DNA from: Conus ventricosus
Taxonomy: Eukaryota; Mollusca; Gastropoda; Neogastropoda; Conidae
DNA length: 64,000 bases
Assembly: GCA_018398815.1 (NCBI GenBank)
Contig: CM031620.1
Coordinates: 67,716,660-67,780,659, forward strand
Direction of reading: 5' to 3'
Shown here piece after piece: positions 10,241 to 22,145 of this stretch. Below the pieces are notes generated by a model that worked only from the letters and a program-made list of their open reading frames with translations, did not search any database and was not told where the DNA came from. Each line of letters opens with the position of its first letter. Position 1 is the first letter of the stretch. Made by a program: the position numbers and the translations under genes.

Positions 10241-13200
10241 ACCCTGGATAAAAAATAATCCATTTGGGAAAATTTTTCCTGGTCTAAATTCCCAATTCGA
10301 GGCTGCAGCTTCTGTGTCAATCTAGAAACCTTTTGTCGGGGGGTCTTCAAGAAAAACCCCAAATTTTAAAGGGCCCGAAGACCCTTTTCTTTTTCGGCTT
10401 TTTAAATTTTTTCAAAGCCTGCAAAACCTTTTCCCCGTTGGGGGTGTCGGGCGGGGGTTTCCCCTTTTCCTTTAAAAAAAACTTTGTTGTATAGTCCCGT
10501 TTGCTCTGTCTACCCCCCTTCAGGGTTAGCTGTGAGAGGCACTCTCCACAGACTGTTTTAAAAATCTGTTTCTTTTTTTACCTCCATCTGCCCCTCCCGT
10601 CGCCGGAACCCCTTTTCATTTTGTTAGGGGAACTTCCTCGCCCTTTTTTTTTGGTTTGGGGTGACTTTAAAAAAAAGGGCACAAAAACCCCCTTTGGGGT
10701 AGTACCGGGTTCCCTCATCCAGAGGTTCTGCTGATTGAGGATGTCCCCTTTTGGTTTGGATTTGTGTTGTCTTTAACCCACGGGTCTGCAACTTAAACCC
10801 CCATTTTTCCAACCCCGGTTTTATTTTTGTGTTTTTGATTTGTCGGTTTTTTGACCCCCCGCTGGGGCCTGGACAAAGAGTGGTTGTCCAGACGATTTTG
10901 CAAAGGAAGTGACCCTTTCCCTGTCCCTTTTAAAAACCGTATAACTGAAAATGTCTCTGTCCTCACATTTAAAAATTTTTAAAAAAGCAAACTGGGGCCC
11001 TTTTTTGCGCCACTGTTTCTAAGGGGGTTCCGGACACTGATTTTTTTCAAGTCCTGACCCAGTGAATCCCCTGACTAAACATTATGAAATTTTTTAAAAG
11101 TGTAAGGGGCCCGTTTTTTTTTTTTCCGGGGTCCCCCCGAAAACTTCAAAAGCCAAAAAAAAACCCGGGTTTGATTCAGAATTTCCAAAAAAATTTCCAA
11201 TTTTGAAAACGGGTTTAGCGTCAGGGATCCAAAGACCTTCGGGTCCCAAGCCGAGCCCCTTTAGAAACTCCGTGCTTAATCAAGACAAACTTTTAAAATC
11301 ATAAAAAGTCGGCCCGGAGAAGCTTTGCTCCAGGGGACATCAAAAAAATTCTAAAAAAAAGTGGGGGAAAAATTTATTAAGAAAAAATTTAAAAGGGGAA
11401 AAAACCTGGCCCACGTGAATCATCTCAAGTTTTTTGGATTCTTTAATAAAAAAAAGAAAAAAAGCAGTTGCTAATCTGCTTCTTCAACCATTGAAAAAAA
11501 ATTTCCCCCTCTTCTAATAAAAAACCCTCCACTTTTTTTCAAAAACCAAAAACCCAAAAAAATATCACCCTGGGAAATTTTCATCCGACAACTGGGAAAA
11601 CTCAATCTTCCTTTTAAGGTTTAAAAGAGCTGAATTTGCCTTACTCTCTTGGGAGCATTCCTCTCCAGGTCTAGATGAAATTTATTAACAACTGTTTTTT
11701 AAACATCTTTTCCCCAAAAAGGTCTGAAAATACTGCTACAAGGGAAAAAAAATGTGTGGACTTCAAAGGTTTCTTTCCCCCCCTCTTGGCCCGGGAAAAC
11801 CCTCATTATTCCCCTCCCCAAACCTGGGAAAAAATCTTTTTAATCCTTCAAATTTCCGTCCCATTGCTTTTTACCCCGCTGGTTTTTAAATTAATGGAAA
11901 AAAAAAAGGTCCAAAGCTGGTTTATTTTGGGGGAAATTGAAACCGATGGCCCTTTTTGGGGAAAGAAAAAAGTGTGGTTTCCCCAAACAGTATACAGGTT
12001 TTTCCCTTTGGAATTTGTCTGGAATCTACCCTTAGGAACCCCCTTTTTTGAAAAACAGCAAGGGAGTGGCCAATTTTCTTCCCACTTGGGAAAAGGGCCC
12101 ACGATACCCAACCCGGAAGTCGGGGAAAACTTTTTTGAAAATTCCCCGATCTTTGGTTTTTTGAGGTTTTTCTTCCTCATTTTTTTCAAAAAATTTTTTT
12201 GGCAGAAACGGGCAGTTTCAGGTTCCCGGGTTGGGACCCAAAAATCTCTGAAAGTCCCGGGGCAGGGAGTTTGGGTGTTCCCCAGGGGGGCCTAAATGTC
12301 TCCTGCCCCTTTAGAAATTAAAAACCAAAAACATTGTGAAATCATTTTAGCAGGGTTCAGACTGCCATTGTTTTTTGGAAAGATTTTTTCCCCTTTTACG
12401 CAACTGGAAGCCCCGTTCCCAGTGTCCCAAACGCAAGGGTCCACTTTTCGTAATAAAACCATCGGTGGGCGGAAAGAAAAGGTTTTACCTTTTCTGCTAC
12501 AAAAACCCCCTGAAATTCCCCTTCCCTAATTTTCCCTTTATTTTTTTCCCGTCCGGAAAATTCAAGGGAGGGGAAATCTCCCAAAAGGGGTTTAAAGAGG
12601 CCAAAAATTTTTGGGAGTCATTTTTTTACCAAAAAAATTAACCTTTTTTCACCATATTAAAAACCTCAAAAATGCTTGCCCCAAAAAGGGACTGAATATT
12701 TCCTTTTGGGGGGGGCGTGCGCACACCGACTGGGGCGCTGATAAAAAAACTTTGTTGCCCTCTACCAAACCCTGGCCGTTCTAAAACCCGGACTAAAGGT
12801 TGTGCTTTTTGTAGGCTCCGCAAGATCATCTTACCTCAAAATCTTGGACCCTAACCACCTCAAGGGCCCTTTGTCCTGCTTGGAGCCGGGCCCCCACCAC
12901 CCCCGTGAAAACCTTCGCAGAGGCAGGTGAACCTTCACTGTCCCCAACGCAGGGGCCTTTAAACCGTCTTTGAATTTTTTTAAAACCCATGTTTTCAGAA
13001 CCACAAAAATCCCGGCCCATGACTGTGGTTTTTTACCCTCCTTTCCCAAAATAAGTTTTTAAACAAAACCCCCAAAGAAAACCCCCGTTTTGGGGTTGTA
13101 TGCGCCCAAAGTGCGGAAAAGCAGGTATAGACCTGGAGTTTGTTTCCGTTTTTCCCAAATTTCCGGAATTTAACCCCCATGGGGGGCCTTTTTCACACCA

Positions 13201-14163
13201 GAGTTCTTTTGATCTCGCAGCTTTCCTTTAAGGGTTACCAAACTCTCGGCGGGGGAAGGCTTTGGGATGCCCCGGCCCCTGTTCCAAATTCCCTTCCCTT
13301 ATTTAAAAAGTTTTCACTGACCCGGGTTTCCCAAATCTGGGATGGGGTGGCCTGGCAAACCTTTGCCCCCGGGGCTCCTTCTCCCGATTGTTGGAAAAAA
13401 AAAAAAAAACTTTTAGATGCTTTTGTCTTTTCGCCCGAACTTACTGCTCTAGACTGGCTTTTAAGATAACTCCCATTTTTCGAGGAGGGACTTTCTGGTT
13501 CTGTCGGGGTTCCTGTCAGCTTTTAGGGCCCCTAGTGGCCGCAAACCCCCTTTAAACATCCAGAACTTTTTTTTTTTTGAATTTTTTTGCAAATTTAAGG
13601 GGGGAAAGGTTTTCAACTTTAACTCTTGTTTGGGTTTTCCGGGGCCATTTTTGGCATGGGCGGGAACAAAATTTTGGGGATCGTTTAGAAAGAAGCCACA
13701 AGAGAGAAACGCCCAAACATTTAACCCCCCGCTCAAGGGAAAACCCCAAAATTTAACGATTATGTGAGAGACCTTGGCGGGTTTTGGAAACACACAGAAA
13801 TAAAAAAACCTTTTTTCGATGTCCAAATCTTAAAGACTTCCCCCCATTACGTCGGGTGGCGTAAAGAGGAAACGGTTCTGTCCCCGGCGCACCCCGGGCC
13901 CCTTCGTTTTTTACCCATCTTACCTTTTAAAAGGAAGAAGCTCCGTGGGCATTCCATGTCTGACCACTCAAAAGAAAACTGTTCTTTAGAGTGTTGGGAC
14001 TTGACGATGTGAGACACAAACATTTTCGCGGAGCCCATGAAGCCCGTTCAGGGTGTCCGCTGATGGAACCTTGGGTTTTTGAGAGAAATTAAATTTTCAT
14101 TTATTTTTGATTTTTCGGAAAAAGGATTTTTAACAAAATTTCTGGTTCTTTGTAACGTGTCAT
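10241..14163 (+). pseudogene. LINE ORF2 remnant, copy B
   Basis: The start aligns with the ORF2 start of copy C (14,736): the distorted bases at 10,241 correspond to the codons for MDSTIFHW. Endonuclease, RT (about 11,850-12,300) and RNase H (about 13,310-13,700) blocks occur in the same order as in copy C but are shattered by homopolymer indels. The longest open piece, 11,675-12,295, is largely out of frame with the true protein. No function is possible as written, but true decay and poor sequencing cannot be told apart here. Confidence 0.55.
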
Positions 14164-14180
14164 TTAAAAAAGGGGTGTAA

Positions 14181-14224
<44 letters not shown>

Positions 14225-14299
14225 AGGGGAGTTGATTTTTTAAAGTGGTGACAGCCGTGTGGGGGGGGCCCCTGGGTCGGGTGGGGTATAAGCAACATT

Positions 14300-14709
14300 A
14301 TCTTTTTTATCACTGTGCCAGATGAGAATTCATATTTTTGAAGACATTGCAAGTAAGCTGTCATTTTTGGGGGTAGCGGTCCACCCCTTCCAACCCAAAA
14401 TGACTGCCCCCGGTGGGGCAAAAAATCCGCCACCCCTCAACTGCCCAGCGTCTACAAATCTGCTGCTGCGCAGATTAAAAAAAACCCGCAATTCCCCCCC
14501 GAACTCCCTGTCCATGCCCGTGCGGGCAAGGGAGTTCAACCCAGTGTGGAGATGGTGGAGATGAGGAAGAAACCTCCACCGTCTCCCAAACCCAGACCCT
14601 CTTCACCTGTTGGCAAGTCTGCCAGCAGGTCTGAAGACCAACACAGTCCAGTGAAACTAAAAATAAATTCACTCCATTGGAAACAGATGTTGATGAGGAG
14701 ATGACCTGA
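14300..14709 (+). pseudogene. LINE ORF1 C-terminal part, copy C
   Basis: This is the C-terminal, proline/serine/lysine-rich tail of the LINE ORF1. In the last clean stretch the frame reads RKKPPPSPKPRPSSPVGKS and ends DVDEEMT with the stop at 14,707-14,709. The zinc knuckles would lie upstream, in copy A. ORF1 and ORF2 are separated by 26 nt, so ORF2 would be read by re-initiation or an internal start. The first 180 bases are homopolymer-distorted. Confidence 0.7.
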
Positions 14710-14735
14710 TCTCTCTCCTTTTCGCCCTCTGCACC

Positions 14736-17700
14736 ATGGATAGTACAATATTCCATTGGAATATCCGTGGATTAAATTCCAACTTTGAGGAGCTGCAGCT
14801 TCTGTGTCAATCTATAAAACTTCCGTCGTGGCTCTTCAGGAAACTCAAATTCCAAAGCCAGAAGACCTTCACTTTTTCTGGCTTTAATATTCTTTCAAAA
14901 CCTGCACAACCATCCACGTTGGGACTGTCAGGCGGTGTTGCCCTTCTCATACACAAAACTCTACTGTATAGTCCTGTCGCTCTGTCTACCTCCCTTCAAG
15001 CTGTTGCTGCGAGAGTCACTCTCCACAAGACTGTCACAATCTGTTCCATTTATCTACCTCCTTCAGTCCCGGTTTGTCGTCAGGACCTTGTCAGTCTGAT
15101 AGGAGAACTTCCTCGACCTTTTTTGCTGTTGGGTGGACTTTAACGGTCACAATCCTCTTTGGGGTAGTGTCAGTTCGTCATCCAGAGGTCTGCTACTTGA
15201 GGATGTCCTTTCGGATTTGGATTTGTGCTGTCTGAACGACGGATCCGCAACTTACCTCCACTCTTCCACAGGTTCACTTTCGTGTTTAGATTTGTCGGTT
15301 TGTGACCCCTCGCTGGTCCTGGACTATGAGTGGTCTGTCCATGACGATCTGCACGGAAGTGACCATTTCCCTGTTCTTTTACAGCCCATATTAACTGAAA
15401 CCGCCTCTGTCTCTCAACATCTCAATTATAAGAAAGCAAACTGGGATCTATTTGCAACCACTATTTCAAAAGAATTCCAGGACACTGATTTTTTTCAGAG
15501 TCCAGACCCAGCAGAATCTCTGACTAACACTGTAATCAAATGTGCTAAAGCCTGTATTCCAGTGTCTTCCGATAAACTTCAAATGCCAAAAACACCCTGG
15601 TTCGATTCAGACTGCCAACAAATTTCCAAAGTTCGCAAATGGGCTCAGCGTCGGGTATACCAACGACCTTCGGGTCCCAACGCTCGAGCCCATCAGAAAC
15701 TCCGTGCTAAATCGAGATACACTTTAAAATCAGTAAACGTCGGTCCTGGAGAAGCTTCTGCTCAGGCTGACATCTAAAACTTCCAAGAAAAAAGTTTGGA
15801 ACATCATTAGAAAAATCAAAGGGAAGAACACCAACCCCTCCATTCATCACTTGAAACTTGCCGATGCTCTGATCACTGACAAACAAGCTGTTGCCAATCT
15901 GTTGGCCTCCACCATCCAACAGAACTCCTCATCTTCAAATAAATCTGCAGTCTTTTTAAGAAACAAAGAGATTAGAGAGAAATCTTCATACAATTTCACA
16001 TCAGACAACTCTGAAACCTATAATCTTCCTTTCTCAATCGTTGAACTCAAATTAGCTTTACAAAGCTGCACTGATTCTGCCCCTGGTCTGGATGACATTC
16101 ATTATCAGGTTGTGAAACATTTTCCAGAAAGCTGTCTCCAGACTCTTCTCCAAGTTTATAACTATATCTGGACCACAGGGTCCTTTCCGCCCTCCTGGCG
16201 GAAAGCCCTGATCATTCCCATTCCAAAGCCTGGAAAGGACCTTACCAACCCTTCCAACTATCGCCCAATCGCTCTGACCAGCTGCCTCTGTAAGCTGATG
16301 GAAAAGGTGGTCAACTCCCGTCTGATGTGGAAGCTGGAAACCGATGGTCTTTTGGCCAGTGAACAGTGCGGTTTCCGGAAGTACCACTCGACGGTTGACC
16401 ATCTAATCCGTCTGGAAACCACCATCCGCAACGCCTTTGTTAACAAGCAGCATGTGGTTGCTATCTTTTTCGACCTCGAAAAGGCGTACGACACCACATG
16501 GAAAGCAGGAATCCTCATGGACCTGCACAGACTTGGTTTTCGGGGTCACCTGCCTCTGTTCATTCAGAAACTTTTTAGCCGATCGACAGTTCCAGGTGCG
16601 TGTTGGCACCACACTCTCTGACATCCATGGGCAGGAGTTGGGTGTTCCTCAGGGGAGCATCCTTTCTCCAGCCCTTTTCAGTATTAAAATAAATGACATT
16701 GTCCAATCGGTAAGCCAGGGCACTGAGTCCTCTCTGTTTGTTGACGACTTCGCGCTGTATGCAGTTGGAGCTTCTTACGCCAGCGTACAGCGTCGACTCC
16801 AACTTTGTGTCAACAGAATCCAACAGTGGGCTGAGGAAAGCGGGTTTACGTTCTCCCGTACCAAAACTCAGTCAATTCATTTCCACAATTTTCGTCGATT
16901 CTTTACTGATCCTGAAATTCGTCTGGACAAGTCCACCATTCCAGTTGTAAAAGAAGCCAAATTCCTGGGAGTTATTTTTGACCAAAAACTCAACTTCTCA
17001 GCCACATCAAAACCTCATAACTTCTTGCCAGAAAGCACTGAATATTCTGCGGGTCGTAGCGCACACCGACTGGGGCGCTGATAAGAAAACTTTGCTGCAC
17101 CTCTACAGAGCCCTGGTCCGTTCCAAACTGGACTACGGCTGTGCTGTGTACGGCTCCGCAAGATCGTCTTACCTCAAACTCTTGGACCCTATCCACCATC
17201 AAGGGCTTCGTCTCTGTCTTGGAGCGTTCCGCACCACCCCTGTGTACAGCCTGTACGCAGAGGCGGGTGAACCTTCACTGTCCAACCGCAGGCTGAAACT
17301 GTCTTTAAATTATTAATATCCGACTGTTCTCAGAACCGCAGAATCCTGCCTATGACTGTGTCTTTGACCCTCAGTTTCTAAACAAATTCGAAACCAACCC
17401 TAACTGTATTCCGCCGTTTGGTCTTCGTATGCAGCCTCACGTGCGGAATGCAGGTCTAGACCTAGGAGTTGTGTCGGATTTTTCCAAGTTTCCGGATCAA
17501 CCTCCGTGGACCTTTTTCACACCAGAGATTCGTTTCGATCTTGCAGCTTTTCGTAAAGAGTCTACCAGCTCTCTGGCGTACAAGGCGTTGTATGCTGAGC
17601 TCTGTTCGAAATTCCCATCCTATCAAAAAGTTTTCACTGACGGTTCCAAGTCTGAAGATGGAGTGGCCTGTGCAGCCTACTGCCCTGGGGCTCCTTCTCA

Positions 17701-18468
17701 GATACTGTGGAACATATCCATTCCGATGCTTCTGTCTATTCTGCTGAACTTACTGCTCTGGTACTGGCTTTGAAGATAATTTCACATTCTTCGAAGAGGG
17801 ATTTTCTGGTTCTGTCGGACTCGCTGTCAGCTTTGGAGGCCATAGCTGGCCGCAACCTTCAGCATCCAGAACTTTTAATTTTTTTTGAACTTTTTAGCAA
17901 GTTGAAGGCGGAACGGTTACACATTACTCTTGCTTGGGTTCCTGGTCATGTTGGCATCGGCGGGAACGAAATGTTGATCGTTTAGCCAAGAACGCCACAA
18001 GAGAAAAACTGTCCAACATTTATATCCCCTGCTCAGATGTGAAACCGAAAATTAACGATTATGTGAGAGACCTCATGGCAGGAGGATTGGAACACACAGA
18101 CGAATAACAAACTCTTTCAGATCCATCTACGTCGGGAGGTCGTAAAGAGGAAACCGTTCTGTGCCGGCTGCACACGGCCATTCGTATTTTACCCATTCTT
18201 ACCTTTTAAAGAATGAAGAAGCTCCGTGGTGCATTCCATGTCATGCGCCACTCACAGTGAAACATGTTCTTTTAGAGTGTTGGGACTTGCACGATGTGAG
18301 ACACAAACATTTTACAGCGGAGTCCATGAAGATCCTGTTCAGGATGTCCCGCCTGACGTGATCCTTGAGTTTTTGAGAGAGATTAACATTTTTTCATCTG
18401 CTTTAAGATTTTACGGCAGAAAGATTTTTAACAAAGTTTCTGGTGCGTTTGTAGACGAGGTCATTTAA
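14736..18468 (+). pseudogene. LINE ORF2 polyprotein: AP endonuclease, RT, RNase H (frameshifted)
   Basis: About 1,244 codons from ATG 14,736 to stop 18,468, broken by roughly eight or more frameshifts. In order: (1) APE-type endonuclease beginning MDSTIFHWNIRGLNSNFEE, with GGVALLIH (about 14,930) and the DHFPVLLQP segment (about 15,360). (2) Reverse transcriptase with NYRPIALTSCLCKLMEK (16,255-16,305), EQCGFRKYHSTVDHLIRLE, FFDLEKAYDTTW (about 16,465-16,500), GVPQGSILSPALF (about 16,640-16,680) and the catalytic box LFVDDFALYA (about 16,735-16,765). (3) RNase H I with TDGSK (about 17,640), SAELTALV (about 17,740), LSDSLSALEA (about 17,810-17,845) and the GHVGIGGNEM end (about 17,945-17,975). 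(4) A C-terminal Cys/His segment ending KHVLLECWDLHDVRHKHF. The APE-RT-RNase H order points to the I group of LINEs. Confidence 0.88.
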
Positions 18469-18596
18469 CGAGATGTGTGAAAGTTGGGGTTTTTTTTTTT
18501 TTTTTTTTTTAATGACTGGTGAGTTGATTTTAACGTGGTGACAGCCCTGATGTGGCCCTTTGCGGTCGGCTGGGCTATAAGCAACATTATCTTATC

Positions 18597-20130
18597 TTTC
18601 ACAATAATATTGATACAAAGTATATTGCAAGTATCACCCCTTCAGTATGGGGGTTATGGCCTTGATCTGAATAACATTCTGTATTTGTATTCGTATATAT
18701 GAACTGTTTCAGTATTTAGTTTCTAGATACATGCATGCATGTATTCTGTCTGTCAGTCTGTCTCTCTCTTTGTCTGTCTTTCTCTCTCTCTCACATACTC
18801 CTGTCTGTCTGTCTCTTTGTATCTGTTCACAGAGAAATGTTTAAGGTGATTTTCAAAATTTTATGGCAGGAGGCACTGATGTCAAAAATGGGTGGAAATG
18901 GGATTTCTTTTAAATACTGATGAACCAGTTCAGACAGCTAAAGACAAACATTCAGCAAATCTGTTCAGGTTGACAGGACTGAGTTTTGGATCCACAAGAC
19001 AGGGCACTTTCCATGTCACTTGCTGTAAATTCTGGGATGATCCTGGTTTAGTAGCAGTTTGGGGCCATTTTACTGAGCTAGTGTGAGGTTTTTGAATTTT
19101 CTGACAAGTTTTGAAGTCTGATTACAAATGCAGTGATATTGGCCGACCATAAATGTTAGGATACCCATTTGTGTGAGAGGAGACTTAACAGTTGGATACA
19201 CTTTTTACCACAGTGTACATTCAGACACAGGTGCAGACAGAAGAGATCTGGTTTATTTCATCTAGTACTTACGTTTTAGTAGGTTTGAATGTGATTAAGA
19301 TTTGCTTCTGTTTCTTGGGCTGTATTGTCTTGATATTATAAACTTAAGCAGACAAATTATGAGTTGTGCCCGTGATAAAATGTGGGTTGATATCTAGAAT
19401 GAAATAGATCCTGAATCGGCCTTTACATGCCTAGAATGGTGGTTCAGGACTGGACTAGCTGAATTTGAACAAAAGATGGATAAACTGTCCCCATAAATTA
19501 AAAAAAGAAAAAAGAAAGTCTGCCTAGCTACTCTCTTCCTTTATTTCACTGCCTGGAACTGTCAAGCTTCCATGATGAAGAAGGGTCTATGGCTGGAAAC
19601 TTCACCAAATGTTTCTCTCTTCAAGAATTCTTATCTGCACTCACATGGAACAATGTTTGTCATACTTAAAAGTCCTGAACTGAGGATGGTGAAAACTGGG
19701 CATTACTGTACCCTTTGTGGTGACATTTTTTCTGCTGCGGTCACCAAGATCGCCTCAGCTCATCACCGTACCTCTCAAAAACCCACCATTTCTTGAAAGA
19801 CCACAACCACCAGCACCCTCTTAATTCCACCACCCCTTCAAAACCCACCATCCCCCTTTTGTACGCCATCACCACCAGCACCCCTCTTAATTCCACCCCC
19901 ATTCAAAACCCACCATCCCTTTTGTAAGACCGGCACCATCATATCTCATAAACCCACCACCTGTCCTAAGCTCACCGCTGTCATCTCGGTTAAGCCCACT
20001 ACCACATCTCGGTTAAGCCCACTACCACATCTTGGCTAAGCCCACTACCACATCTCTTAAACCACCTGTTCTCTGTAGACTGCATCCACCTGACCTCCAC
20101 CCACCATATAAGATGACCACTGCATCACCG
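18597..20130. other. Non-coding stretch with TCTG/CT microsatellite
   Basis: No gene recognised. A TCTG/CT-rich microsatellite lies at about 18,745-18,825. From about 19,795 to 20,130 the sequence becomes a loose C/A-rich repeat containing many copies of AAACCCACCA and ACCACCAC, grading into the minisatellite that follows. Confidence 0.6.
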
Positions 20131-20630
20131 AAACCCACCATCTTTCCCCAAGTCCACACCACTTCGTCTCTATTCACCATCTTTCCCCAAGTCCCACACC
20201 ACCTCGTCTCTATTCACCATCTTTTCCCTAGTCCCACACCACCTCGTCTCTATTCACCATCTTTCCCCAAGTCCCACACCACCTCGTCTCTATTCACCAT
20301 CTTTCCCAAGTCCCACACCACCTCGTCTCTATTCACCATCTTTCCCCAAGTCCCACACCACCTCGTCTCTATTCACCATCTTTCCCCAAGTCCCCACACC
20401 ACCTCGTCTCTATTCACCATCTTTCCCCAAGTCCCACACCACTCGTCTCTATTCACCATCTTTCCCAAGTCCCACACCACCTCGTCTCTATTCACCATCT
20501 TTCCCCAAGTCCCACACCACCTCGTCTCTATTCACCATCTTTCCCCCCAAGTCCCACACCACCTCATCTTATTCACCATCTTTCCCCAAGTCCCACACCA
20601 CCTCGTCTCTATTCACCATCTTTCCTGAGC
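20130..20630 (+). repeat. 40-bp minisatellite, about 12 units
   Basis: Unit CTCGTCTCTATTCACCATCT followed by TTCCCCAAGTCCCACACCAC, repeated about 12 times with single-base length changes in the C and A runs. The 198-residue open frame across it is a by-product of the repeat, not a gene. Confidence 0.95.
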
Positions 20631-20861
20631 CCACAACCACCACATCACCGAAACCCACCACTTCTCCTAAGCCCATGAAGATCACATCTTGAACCAACAC
20701 CAATCACAAACCTATCGCCTCTCATTACCCTCCACCTTTAACTGTCAACAGTTTTTGATTTTTTGTGTGTGTGCATTTTTTTAAAGGAATAACTATGCAA
20801 TAATATCAACATTTCTCAAATAACTATATTTTGGTAATTGTGTTATTTAGATTTAGAAACC

Positions 20862-20961
20862 NNNNNNNNNNNNNNNNNNNNNNNNNNNNNNNNNNNNNNN
20901 NNNNNNNNNNNNNNNNNNNNNNNNNNNNNNNNNNNNNNNNNNNNNNNNNNNNNNNNNNNNN
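20862..20961. other. Assembly gap, 100 N
   Basis: Exactly 100 N, a conventional placeholder for a gap of unknown size. Confidence 0.99.
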
Positions 20962-21215
20962 AGTTCTTTGAAGACTCAAAATGGTATTGTAAATCGCTTA
21001 CTTATTCGAGTGGAGGCACAGGAGCAAAACTTCACAGTCGGAAAACAGAGCAAACACAATCTTTCAGCCTTGCCACTCCAAGTCCGCCCTATTCACACTG
21101 CAACAGACGATTCAATTCGAGGATCGGCCTGATCAGCCACCTTGTATACACACCACCCCCCGTGTAGCGAAATCGTGGCATCTTCGCTACGAAGGACGAA
21201 CAACACTACATTACA
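20962..21215 (+). pseudogene. 3' end of a LINE-type ORF with SRIGL zinc-finger-like motif
   Basis: The open frame ending at 21,167 contains SHCNRRFNSRIGLISHL. This resembles the Cys/His finger with an SRIGL(x)SH core found at the C-terminus of many invertebrate LINE polyproteins; that family knowledge is from memory, not a search. One expected Cys appears to be lost (Ser before HC). Just after the stop, GTAGCGAA and TTCGCTAC (about 21,164-21,190) form a small hairpin, followed by GAAGGACGAACAACACTAC, which looks like a LINE 3' UTR. The upstream part is lost in the gap. Confidence 0.4.
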
Positions 21216-21235
21216 GAGATAAAGATTTCCTCATG

Positions 21236-21402
21236 ACCCATAATGAACATACGTACAAATTTTCAGAAAGATCGGCCCAGAAGTTTTGTTGGACGAGTGG
21301 AAACACATTTTGACACGCACAGACACACAGACATACATACAGACAGACAGCATTTCTTCTTCGCATTCTAAAGTACTCCTGTTCTATAAGAACTGGGAGT
21401 AC
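21236..21402 (-). mobile_element. Fragment of the GTACTCCCAGTT terminal-repeat family
   Basis: Reverse-complement match to the left end of the element at 34,196-35,490. It shares the terminus AACTGGGAGTAC (21,391-21,402), the adjacent AGAACAGGAGTA, the block for TTCTTCGCATTCTAAAGTA, a CAGACA microsatellite in place of GT, then the block around AAAATGTGTTTCCAC and GATCTTTCTGAAAATTTGTA. Only part of one tandem unit is present. Confidence 0.75.
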
Positions 21403-21821
21403 AAAAAACAGAGTTGGGGAAAACCAGGTTCATCCGGGGTACGATCTTTCGGGGGAACTAAACTGGAGGAGCACCGGTAAACTTCCTGTCACTCGCCCAC
21501 ACGGCGATCTGTCCTGTTAAAAGCGGATGACGCTGTCCTTCTCATCCAGTTGACTGGGTATACACACAGCGGCGCTTCGCAGGAAAAGGTGTTGCTGATC
21601 TGCCGCCCTCGCACCTGGACCGGTAAGTGGCTCTTGTCTCTGTATGCGGATGTCTGTTGAACATGTCATATGCATTTAATTTTATCGAGAGTAGTTGCAT
21701 GGACAAAAATTGTTTCATTATCTATACGCTATTTCACATCAAAGATTTGTCGTTGATTATTTCTTTGAAAGCTCTTCGGTTAGAGTCTTAGATAAATTGT
21801 TATCTGCGCGCGCGCGCGCGC

Positions 21822-21852
<31 letters not shown>

Positions 21853-21990
21853 TGTGTAATGGAACTTAAAGGTACGTCTGTGTTCATAATAATATAAAAA
21901 ATGACTTGGAATACTGTGTGTTCCTCTCTTTCTCTGTCTCTGTCTTTGTCTGTTTGTCTTCTCAGTCTGTCTCTCTGTCTGTCAGTCTGA

Positions 21991-22021
<31 letters not shown>

Positions 22022-22110
22022 CTCTCTCTCTTTCAGGCTAATCGTTCACAAAACTATAAATAAAAAATCCTAGGAATACTATATGTTCCTCTCTGTCTTG
22101 TCTGTCTGTC

Positions 22111-22145
<35 letters not shown>

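Larger units (their letters stand above)
8055..14299 (+). mobile_element. I-like LINE copy B, full-length, nested inside A+C
   Basis: Starts with the family's G/C-rich 5' terminus (8,055-8,100) and 5' UTR. It continues through ORF1, ORF2, a poly(T) tract at about 14,184-14,221 and the terminal GCAACATTATCTT at about 14,290-14,303. The length of about 6.2 kb agrees with the 5,987 bp of copy F, allowing for homopolymer insertions. Flanking sequences at the two ends (TCAGTCTGC and TCACTGTGC) are similar and could be the target duplication blurred by base errors. It has inserted into an older copy of its own family. Confidence 0.75.
14300..18596 (+). mobile_element. I-like LINE copy C (3' half of split element A+C)
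   Basis: Begins inside ORF1 at TGTGCCAGATGAGAATTCAT, exactly where copy A stopped, and runs to the 3' terminus GCAACATTATCTTATC at about 18,580-18,596. From about 14,480 the sequence is clean, making this the best-preserved copy for ORF2. The 3' UTR has a 22-nt poly(T) tract (about 18,490-18,511) followed by a conserved block of about 85 nt. There is no poly(A) tail; the end is a short repeat of TTATC type. Confidence 0.85.

Noticed and set aside
19572..19796. 74-codon frame with a CTLCGD segment
   Set aside because: Too short, with no second zinc-binding half and no coding context.
20032..20628. 198-codon frame rich in PHHLVSIH repeats
   Set aside because: It is the translation of the 40-bp minisatellite; the unit number and frame explain it fully.
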